From Bifidobacteriaceae bacterium (GTDB lineage: Bacteria; Actinomycetota; Actinomycetes; Actinomycetales; WQXJ01), in contig JAIRYJ010000033.1 in assembly GCA_031267825.1 (NCBI GenBank), positions 1 to 32,518 of the forward strand: 32,518 nt of DNA. The letters run 5' to 3'. The notes under the pieces were generated by a model. That model was not told the DNA's origin and did no database searches. It saw only the letters and a program-made list of their open reading frames with translations. This document shows positions 24,186 through 30,231 of the stretch, one piece after another. Positions within the stretch are counted from its first letter, which is position 1, and every line of letters begins with the position of its first letter. Both the position numbers and the translations under genes were made by a program.

Positions 24186-24525
24186 GGCTGGACCAGCTTC
24201 CTGGTCAGTGTCATAGGCGGGTTGGCGTAGCGGTTAATGATGGACCTCTTCTCCGTGGTACTGCGAAGGGGCCGCCTGACGGCCACCTGAGAACTGGCAT
24301 GTTTGCCCCCTCGAAGGGTTATGCCGCGCGCGGCCACCAATTTGGCCGCAATAACGGAACTCCAGCCGGTAGCGATCCCAACCCAACCGTCCGCGTCAGA
24401 CAGAACCAGCAGGATCAGGCCTCAAACTAGCCAGGACGAGCAACCTGATGCGACAAGAATCGAAGTCCTGATCCAACCCTGGATCAAAACTCGCAATCCG
24501 CTAACACTGACCCCGAGACAACGTC
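24186..24525. other. Intergenic gap upstream of the large ATPase gene
   Basis: No gene is supported here. It contains the hairpin at 24,318-24,355 and must hold the promoter of the ATPase gene if this is not co-transcribed with the SLOG-like gene. Confidence 0.5.
24318..24355. repeat. Hairpin with GTTATGCCGCGCGCG arm, copy 2
   Basis: GTTAT (24,318-24,322) pairs with ATAAC (24,351-24,355) outside a 7-bp stem GCGGCCA (24,330-24,336) / TGGCCGC (24,343-24,349). The 15 bases from 24,318 equal 5,681-5,695 exactly. Confidence 0.6.
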
Positions 24526-24999
24526 CTAGCGAGTAACGCCTTTAGGCCAGGCGTTCAGAACTGGCTTACCCAAAGACCAGGCGTACCAGACCGCGTCGGC
24601 CGTTCCGCCATAACCTGCCGCCGGCTGCCCATCCCAGACCGCCACCACCAAGTCACTCCGCGCGACAACTTCCTGGCCAGCGGCCATAAAGGCTTCCTCA
24701 GTCGGCTCGGGGAAGTCCAGCACTGTAACGTGACCAGCGCGGCCGACCAAGGCATTGTAGACAGGCAGGTCATCTGGCGTGAAGGTGGTTTCATAACCGG
24801 CCGATGGGATGATCGCATCGAGCGACCCTCCGGCTTCAAGCACCAACTGGGCGAACATCTGGTCGGCTCCAGCCGCCAAGCTGGTCAGGCCAACGACTTG
24901 CCCGTCCTGGCGGGCAAGCAGCCCCCTGATTATCCGCTCCGCGTATTCCTTGGCCGCGGTCGGCATCTTCTGATGCCCGGTGACGCCGATCTTGATCAT
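24526..24999 (-). CDS. SLOG-like nucleotide-binding protein
   Basis: 157 residues from ATG 24,999, which has AGGAGG four bases upstream; longer in-frame extensions to 25,200 run through tandem repeats and are rejected. It is Rossmann-like: IKIGVTGHQ at the start, GLTSLAAGADQMFAQLVLEAGG (about 37-58) as the glycine-rich phosphate loop, and ARSDLVVAVWDGQPAAGYGGTADAVWYA near the end, as in SLOG/LOG-like folds. Such domains bind nucleotides or NAD-type ligands, some as sensors in defence or stress systems. The family is inferred from motif order; function unknown. It lies upstream of the VirD4/HerA-like ATPase on the same strand. Confidence 0.7.
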   Translation of the reverse strand: MIKIGVTGHQKMPTAAKEYAERIIRGLLARQDGQVVGLTSLAAGADQMFAQLVLEAGGSLDAIIPSAGYETTFTPDDLPVYNALVGRAGHVTVLDFPEPTEEAFMAAGQEVVARSDLVVAVWDGQPAAGYGGTADAVWYAWSLGKPVLNAWPKGVTR

Positions 25000-25303
25000 T
25001 CTGCCTCCTAAAACCGTCAAGCCAGCGTACCGCCTTACGGCCCAGCGCCCGAGGTCTACCACCCCACAATCCACGGCCCCACAATCCACCGCATCCAACC
25101 GCCCCGCAATAAACCCGCGGTTCAGCGACCCGCGCTCGCTGACCCAGCCGAAACCCATCCCAAGCCGAAGCCCATCCCAAGCTGAGTCCATATCCAGCAT
25201 CCCTCAAGCTCAGTGACTTGTTAGGTAAGGCTTAGTAGACTAACCGCTAAGTGCCGCCCGGCACTGCCCCAGCTCAGCCCATCACGGAAGGCCCGCATCT
25301 CCA
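25000..25303. other. Intergenic region with short tandem repeats
   Basis: No gene is supported. Direct repeats: CCCCACAATCCAC at 25,062-25,074 and 25,077-25,089 (15-bp period) and CCCATCCCAAGC at 25,154-25,165 and 25,171-25,182 (17-bp period). The right part must carry the YbaN-like gene's promoter and holds a possible iron box. Confidence 0.5.
25221..25239 (+). promoter_or_regulatory. Possible DtxR/IdeR-type iron box (left half)
   Basis: TTAGGTAAGGCTTAGTAGA compared with the actinobacterial iron-box consensus TTAGGTTAGSCTAACCTAA: the left 12 positions match except one, but the right half is poor. It sits about 65 bp before the YbaN-like GTG start. Weak evidence. Confidence 0.25.
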
Positions 25304-25810
25304 GTGGCGATCTCAGCCAAGTCTCTGATCAGGCCATTCGCCCTGGCTCTGGGACTGATCGCGTTCGGCATTGGCACCGTTGGCATCTTTCTGCCACTGT
25401 TACCAACAACACCGCTCTATCTGCTAGCCGCCGCCTGCTTCGCCCGCGGATCGCAACGTTTCCATAGCTGGTTCCTCGCCACCCGGCTCTACCGCAACCA
25501 TTTGGCCGATTTCGTCAAGAACCGTTCAATGACAATGCGCACCAAGCTAGCCATCTGCCTGCCCGTCACCGCGATGCTGGCCGCCGGATTCTATTTCTCG
25601 CCGATCTGGCCCGCCCGGGCCGTCATAGTGCTGGTGGCGTTAGCCAAGTGGTATTACTTCCTGGCCCGGATCAAGACCCTGCCACCTGCCCAGCGGCGAA
25701 CTGGGTTAGTAACAGACCCGCTGGACGGCATCGTCCAAACTGTCCCATCTGGTCCTACAACGCCGCCCGATCCGACGCGGCACGGCCAACTCACCACGGG
25801 ACCTAGCTAA
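25304..25810 (+). CDS. YbaN/DUF454-family membrane protein
   Basis: 168 residues from a GTG. The DUF454 core occupies residues about 10-125: a first hydrophobic stretch with GLIAFGIGTVGIFLPLLPTTP, then LLAAACFARGSQRFHSWF, then two further membrane segments. The LPLLPTTPLYLLAA and FARGS motifs are diagnostic. The last 40 residues are Pro/Thr-rich and not part of the family core. Function unknown. Its stop overlaps the stop of the convergent MFS gene by 4 bp, so antisense effects between the two transcripts are likely. A weak iron-box-like site lies upstream. Confidence 0.85.
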   Translation: MAISAKSLIRPFALALGLIAFGIGTVGIFLPLLPTTPLYLLAAACFARGSQRFHSWFLATRLYRNHLADFVKNRSMTMRTKLAICLPVTAMLAAGFYFSPIWPARAVIVLVALAKWYYFLARIKTLPPAQRRTGLVTDPLDGIVQTVPSGPTTPPDPTRHGQLTTGPS

Positions 25811-27153
25811 ACGCCTGGTGAAGGCTGTATTTCTGGGTGTGGACGGACCAGCGGCCGGTACCACACCAGGGTCGCGACCAAACCGACAAGCATGAAAAGC
25901 GCCGCCATGGTGAACGGCAGCGAACGGTTGACTCCCGAAAGCAGTCCGCTCAACCAGCCGAATGGCGCCACCGCCAGCATCACCACTGTCCGCTGCACCG
26001 CCATGACACGCGACCGCTCAGTTTGGTCAACATGCAACGCCACCAGCGATTCGGCCAGCATGGCCAGAATCCCGCCGCCAAAGGCCCCCGCCAGAAGTAC
26101 GATGCCGAGCAGGCAGTACACCAAAAAGGTCGCGTCAGTGGAACTCGTCTGAGACATGTCATCAGCTTGATGCGCCCTGGGTGGCGGGATCAACGCCAGG
26201 ATCGACTGACCAGCCAAATAAACCCCGAATCCGGCCAGCAACGGCCGACGCAGATTGAATGATTCGGTCAGACGCGGGATCACGGTGAAGAAGAAGATGA
26301 TCGCTAAGAGTGACTGGGTCATCGGGAACAAAGGCAGCACCGGATCCGGCACACCAAGCTTCTTTGAGGCGATAACCTGGAAAAACGTTGTGTTGATGGT
26401 GCCTGCGGCGGCCACTAGGAACATCACCAGGAGGGCGAATTTAGTTCCCTGGGAACGTTTGATGACTCCTAGGACACCGCGATAACCCAAGAGCAGCGAC
26501 CAAATGGACTGCCCGGCGGTGGCCCGGCGCCGTTCAATGCCCATGGCTGTTTCGTGTGAGGTGAAGTACAGGATGAAAACTTTGGCCGCCATCACCACGA
26601 AAGCGTTGAGGTAAAGGATCCGCACCGCTGGGACCAGTGAAAACTTGGCTACCAAGACAGCCGCGATAGGTGCGAAGAGAGCTGAGAGCTGCCCGGCGGT
26701 GATCACCAGTGAATAGATGCCAGTTAGTTGTTCACGTTTGGCGTCTTCCACCATCAGGCAGTCCCACGAGTTCTGGGTGACCTGCCAGGCTCCGTTGACC
26801 ACAGCCGCGCCCAGAAACACCCAAAAGGCCCAGTCTTGGCCGGCCCAGGAGGCACCAGCCCAGATCAAGCAAGGCACGCACCAGGCCACCAGATCAAACC
26901 AGGCGGTTGTGGCGCGGCGCCCTAGTTTGTCGGTGATAACGCCTCCGAGCAGGCCAAACACTGTTTGTGAGATTAGTCCAACAGTTACGACCAACCCGAC
27001 GCGGGCGTCGTTCAGGCCGAGGGCCAGCATGTAAACCGATGCGTAAGGCAGGCATAGGTTCATTGACAAGCCCCACATGGGCTCGGTGTAAACGCAGGCC
27101 CGCGGGTTGCCGCGGAGTGACAGTGCTGTGGCGATGAGCTGGTTTTTAGGCAT
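25807..27153 (-). CDS. MFS transporter
   Basis: 448 residues with about 12 membrane segments. The loop after TM2 reads GGVITDKLGRRAT, a good MFS-A motif (G-x-x-x-D-R/K-x-G-R-R). A long central loop (about 200-225, with GIERRRATAGQ) separates the halves, and TM9-10 are joined by a polar stretch, PPPRAHQADDMSQTSSTDA. The WQVTQNSWDCLMVEDAKREQ segment in TM4-5 and its acidic residues may matter for substrate or proton binding. Substrate unknown; it is unrelated to the MFS gene at 10,645. No ribosome site is evident at 27,153. Upstream lies the repeat-rich region. Confidence 0.85.
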   Translation of the reverse strand: MPKNQLIATALSLRGNPRACVYTEPMWGLSMNLCLPYASVYMLALGLNDARVGLVVTVGLISQTVFGLLGGVITDKLGRRATTAWFDLVAWCVPCLIWAGASWAGQDWAFWVFLGAAVVNGAWQVTQNSWDCLMVEDAKREQLTGIYSLVITAGQLSALFAPIAAVLVAKFSLVPAVRILYLNAFVVMAAKVFILYFTSHETAMGIERRRATAGQSIWSLLLGYRGVLGVIKRSQGTKFALLVMFLVAAAGTINTTFFQVIASKKLGVPDPVLPLFPMTQSLLAIIFFFTVIPRLTESFNLRRPLLAGFGVYLAGQSILALIPPPRAHQADDMSQTSSTDATFLVYCLLGIVLLAGAFGGGILAMLAESLVALHVDQTERSRVMAVQRTVVMLAVAPFGWLSGLLSGVNRSLPFTMAALFMLVGLVATLVWYRPLVRPHPEIQPSPGV

Positions 27154-27190
27154 GGACGGGTCCTGGGTGGAGTTTTCTGGGCTGAACTAT

Positions 27191-27274
27191 AGCCTAGGCG
27201 GCCTCGGCGGCCTCGGCGGCCTAGGCGGCCTCTTGGCGGTGGCCTTGGTGGCCTTGGTGGCCTTGGCGGCCTCG
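27191..27274. repeat. 9-bp tandem repeat (GGCCTCGGC-type)
   Basis: About nine imperfect copies of GGCCTMGGC/GGCCTTGGT. It translates to a Gly/Leu then Ala/Leu/Val string on the + strand, but there is no start signal or family match, so it is not a gene. Copy number probably varies. Confidence 0.75.
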
Positions 27275-27291
27275 CCCCTCACTTTCCGGCG

Positions 27292-27557
27292 CAAACTAAT
27301 TCCTCCGGGGAATTAGTTTGGGGTTACCTCGACATCAAACTATCGGCGGCCTGCCGCTCCCCCGCTTCCTCACTCCCCCGCTTCCCCACTTCCCGGCCGC
27401 GAACTAATTCCTCCGGGGAATTAGTTTGGGGTTACCTCGACATCAAACTACTCGGCGGCATGCCGCTCCCCCGCTTCCCCACTTCCCGCTTCCTCACTTC
27501 CCGGCGCAAACTAATTCCTCCGGGGAATTAGTTTGGGGTTACCTCGACATCAAACTA
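27292..27557. repeat. Three tandem ~107-bp units, each with a double hairpin
   Basis: The conserved 51-bp cores are at 27,292-27,342, 27,400-27,450 and 27,507-27,557. Each has CAAACTAATTCC paired with GGAATTAGTTTG (loop TCCGG in the intact copies) followed by GGGTTACCTCGACAT and a second CAAACTA that can instead pair with TAGTTTG. The core is nearly invariant while the C-rich spacers (with CCCCCGCTTCC) vary. Copy 2 has one base change in the first arm. Confidence 0.8.
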
Positions 27558-27662
27558 TCTGTCACTCAATTCGCCAGGTGGTGGACGGACCCGCTCAGAT
27601 AGCCACTACCCGGGCTGGCCATTGGACCCGGTCTGCCCGCCGAAAGCGAGGCATAGAATCTG

Positions 27663-28349
27663 ATGGTGGCTCTAACTTCCCGCTATGCCGCGCTGGCTTT
27701 CCGCCTGGCGGCGATTGGGCTGATCTTGACTGGGCTGATCCGTCTGACTGGAGTGTTCTCAGGCGAAACCAGTTGGGTGATGCTTGTCTTCTACACCACC
27801 CAAAGTAACCTGCTATGCCTCGGCTGGATGGTGTTCCTGGCTGCGGTTACGCTGCGTGACTTGCGCCGCCACGGCCCGCGAGGAGTCTGCCAACCGTGGC
27901 CGCGGCTGGCCGCGATGGTGATGATGGCCATCACCGTCACCATGGCGATCTATCTGGTGGTGTTGGCTCCGGCTACTTTCCGCCAGGGTGGTGAGGGCTA
28001 TGTGCCGTTCACTTTGACCGATGATTTGATCCACATCATCACACCCTGCCTGCTGATTGCGGATTGGTTCTTGTTCAGCCCTAAGGGCCGTCTGCGCTTG
28101 TTCGATCCGGTGCTGTGGGCCATTCCGCCCTACATCTACTTGCTTTTCGTGTTCATCTGGGCGGTGGCCGGGCTGACTTTCGGTTCTGGCAGACGCTATC
28201 CCTACCCCTTCCTTGATGTTCAGGCCCATGGAGCTGGCGGTGTGATACTCCAGGTCGCTGTGCTGACTGTGACACTGGTCGCCTTTGGGTACATCTATGT
28301 CGTGGCGGACAAGCTGCTTGCCCGCGCCGCCCGGCGCGGCGCTGCCTGA
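27663..28349 (+). CDS. Pr6Pr-like (FAR-17a/AIG1-type) membrane protein
   Basis: 228 residues with six or seven membrane segments. Motifs in order: FYTTQSNLL (about 43-51), DLIHIITPCLLIADWFLF (about 121-138), and RYPYPFLDV (about 177-185), all typical of the bacterial Pr6Pr family. Eukaryotic relatives (FAR-17a/AIG1) are esterases of fatty-acid hydroxy-fatty acids, using a conserved Thr and His; the His in DLIHI fits. The bacterial role is not established. The ATG at 27,663 has no strong ribosome site. Single gene; a dispersed hairpin repeat follows 54 bp after the stop. Confidence 0.8.
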   Translation: MVALTSRYAALAFRLAAIGLILTGLIRLTGVFSGETSWVMLVFYTTQSNLLCLGWMVFLAAVTLRDLRRHGPRGVCQPWPRLAAMVMMAITVTMAIYLVVLAPATFRQGGEGYVPFTLTDDLIHIITPCLLIADWFLFSPKGRLRLFDPVLWAIPPYIYLLFVFIWAVAGLTFGSGRRYPYPFLDVQAHGAGGVILQVAVLTVTLVAFGYIYVVADKLLARAARRGAA

Positions 28350-28402
28350 TAGACGGCCGCTCCAAAGCCGCTCCGCCCGCGCCGCAGGCCAGCGAACTGG
28401 AC

Positions 28403-28519
28403 CCATTACAACAGCAACACACTGCCCCAGGCGCGAAGTCAGAAAGTGGTCACAGTCGCTGTCTTAACCCCACTGTGTCCACTTCCCGACCACCCAGCGC
28501 TAACCCATCCAACCCAGGC
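28403..28519. repeat. Dispersed hairpin repeat, copy 2
   Basis: Second copy of the element at 942-1,058. Arms 28,444-28,456 and 28,472-28,484 pair at 12 of 13 positions (GGTCAC in place of GGACAC); the loop is CGCTGTCTTAACCCC. Flanking CCATTACAACAGC and CTTCCCGACCACCCA blocks are conserved. Confidence 0.75.
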
Positions 28520-28569
28520 CACCCCACCCAGGCCGGAGGGTCAGTCTCAACAGCTCGTTAGGCGCGCTG

Positions 28570-29040
28570 TTAGGCGCGCCGCTTGGCGGTGATCGTGTCG
28601 AGCGGCATGCGCAGCACCGTGACCATTGCCGCATCACGCTGCGTCAATTCACCCGAACGTCCCGGTGAGTACTTGTCTAAGAGCGCCACCAGGCCTTCCA
28701 TCATCAATTCTGACTGACCGCAAACCTCAGGCAGGCCCCAGCCAATAGCGGACTCAAAGGTCGCGCCGATCCGGCAAACCCGGGCGTGGTCAACGGTTTC
28801 AATGCGGCGGTCGGCCTCAAAGCAAGCCCGCCCGCCTTGGCTAATCGCTTCAATCTTGCGTCCCTCGCCAGCTCCGTGGATGTAAACCACAACCTGGTCA
28901 CCGGACCAAATGTGAGCGAAGTGCAACGGCACCACATATGGTTCGCCGTGCGACCATAAGCCCAGTCGTCCGACCTCGCAGCGCCGAAGAATCGCATCTA
29001 TTTCATCCGGGTCGGTAACCGCCCGGTCTGTTCGTCTCAT
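28570..29040 (-). CDS. Pyridoxamine 5'-phosphate oxidase-family FMN-binding protein
   Basis: 156 residues from ATG 29,040, the usual family start (MRRTDRAVTDPDEIDAIL); a GTG at 29,052 is possible. It is a split barrel with the pattern GRLGLWSHGEPYVVPLHFAHI, VYIHGAGEGRKIEAISQGGRACFEAD and a later AIGWGLPEV segment, as in NimA-like proteins that bind FMN or F420-type flavins at a dimer interface. They act as reductases or in flavin/haem handling; substrate unknown. Single gene, - strand, about 110 bp downstream of the histidine phosphatase stop at 29,151, so it could share that transcript. Confidence 0.85.
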   Translation of the reverse strand: MRRTDRAVTDPDEIDAILRRCEVGRLGLWSHGEPYVVPLHFAHIWSGDQVVVYIHGAGEGRKIEAISQGGRACFEADRRIETVDHARVCRIGATFESAIGWGLPEVCGQSELMMEGLVALLDKYSPGRSGELTQRDAAMVTVLRMPLDTITAKRRA

Positions 29041-29150
29041 AGGCTGGTTCACTCTTCAAGGCTAACCTCGCCGGGTGTTCAGGACCGTGACAACTGAGTT
29101 AAGCTTTCGGCTCTCGGGTCGGGGTCCCGCAATGGATTCGGACCGGCCGG

Positions 29151-29798
29151 TCAAGCCCAAGGTGTCATGCCAGGCCGACCATCCGGCGCGCCCAAATCGT
29201 AACCAGTTAAACGCCAAGCGGGCCGCCTCGACCGGCCCGCTTCAAGCACTGCCCAGTGAGCGTTCCGCATCACCCGCAAGCCCAGCCATTCCACCGGATC
29301 TAAGTCCAGCAGCCCGGTGATACCGCAAACCGCCACCCCGCCATGAGTCGCGATCACAATGGTTGATCCGTCCGGTGCCGCCTCGGCCGCTGTTTGAATA
29401 CAGTCCACCATCCGTTTGGCGGCATGGCCACGGGTTTCCATACCGACCGAGGGGATGTCCTGACCGGCGCGCCAGCGCTGAAACTCATCTGGCCAGCGTT
29501 CGGAGATGTCAGCCACCGACTGTCCCTCCCATTGGCCAAACTCGCGTTCCCGCAGCCGGGCATCGGTTTGGACTGGCAGTCCAACAAGGTCAGCCAGGGC
29601 CCGCCCTGTCGCCCGGGCCCGCCGCAGGTCTGAGGACCACAACGCGGCCGGAGCGAGGAGCGCTAATCGGCGGGCGGCATCGGCCACTTGTTGTTTACCC
29701 GCTGTGTCCAGCGGCACGTCGGAGCTGCCCTGAATCCGGCCCTCCAGGTTGTGGGCGGTCTGGCCGTGACGCCAAATGACCAGTTGTTTGGCTGTCAT
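29151..29798 (-). CDS. Histidine phosphatase family protein (phosphoglycerate mutase-like)
   Basis: 215 residues. The catalytic RHGQT motif lies at about 10-14, and the other active-site elements follow: LRRARATGRALAD, the Glu in REREFGQWEGQS (about 86-97) as proton donor, and ATHGG (about 149-153) with the second His. It matches the actinobacterial phosphatase group next to rsfS that includes glucosyl-3-phosphoglycerate phosphatase, but the substrate cannot be read from the sequence. Its ATG overlaps the rsfS stop by 4 bp (ATGA), so the two are translationally coupled. Confidence 0.88.
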   Translation of the reverse strand: MTAKQLVIWRHGQTAHNLEGRIQGSSDVPLDTAGKQQVADAARRLALLAPAALWSSDLRRARATGRALADLVGLPVQTDARLREREFGQWEGQSVADISERWPDEFQRWRAGQDIPSVGMETRGHAAKRMVDCIQTAAEAAPDGSTIVIATHGGVAVCGITGLLDLDPVEWLGLRVMRNAHWAVLEAGRSRRPAWRLTGYDLGAPDGRPGMTPWA

Positions 29799-30199
29799 TC
29801 GGCGGCGGCCGTGGCCAAAGCTAGGTCACCTGGTAAATCCGCTGTCTGGCCGAGCAGATCAAGTTCAGGGCAGTCTTTCCAGAGCTTGTCCAAGGCGTAG
29901 AACTCTCGATCCGCGCCGTGCATGACGTGAACAACAATGGTTCCGTAATCAAGCAGCACCCAATGCGCCCCTGGTCGGCCTTCGCGTCTGGCTGGGTTGG
30001 CCCCGCAGCGCGCTAGGCGTTCCTCGACGGCGTCGACGATCCCGTCGACATGACGTTCACTTGATCCTGTAGCCAGCACAAACACGTCTGTCAAGGGCAG
30101 CCGTGGGCTGACATCCAGCGCCACGACGGCCGTCGCTTTGATTGAGTCGGCCGCCAGAGCGGCCTGTCTTGCCAGCCGTAACGCCTCGGCGTCTGCCAC
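29795..30199 (-). CDS. rsfS: Ribosomal silencing factor RsfS
   Basis: 134 residues from a GTG at 30,199 (MADAEALRLARQAALAADSIKA), with AAGGGA about 10 bases upstream; the longer reading to 30,340 overlaps the upstream gene and is rejected. Family features: DVFVLATGSSERHVDGIVDAVEE (about 40-62) and HWVLLDYGTIVVHVM (about 84-98). RsfS binds ribosomal protein L14 and blocks 30S-50S joining when nutrients are scarce. In many actinobacteria the gene lies near nadD and before a histidine phosphatase; the phosphatase is here, while nadD would lie outside the window. Confidence 0.93.
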   Translation of the reverse strand: MADAEALRLARQAALAADSIKATAVVALDVSPRLPLTDVFVLATGSSERHVDGIVDAVEERLARCGANPARREGRPGAHWVLLDYGTIVVHVMHGADREFYALDKLWKDCPELDLLGQTADLPGDLALATAAAE

Positions 30200-30231
30200 G
30201 CGGTGTCTTCCCTTCAACCGGTTATTGGGTG

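Larger units (their letters stand above)
27154..27662. other. Repeat-rich intergenic region between divergent genes
   Basis: 509 bp separate the MFS gene (-) and the Pr6Pr-like gene (+). They contain a 9-bp tandem repeat and three ~107-bp hairpin units (listed separately). About 100 bp (27,558-27,662) before the Pr6Pr-like start show nothing obvious. Confidence 0.6.

Noticed and set aside
27107..27316. 69-codon Gly/Leu-rich + strand frame
   Set aside because: Produced by translating the 9-bp tandem repeat; no start signal or known family.
27292..27557. CRISPR array
   Set aside because: Three units of about 107 bp with similar, C-rich spacers and internal double hairpins do not fit CRISPR repeat and spacer sizes, and there are no cas genes.
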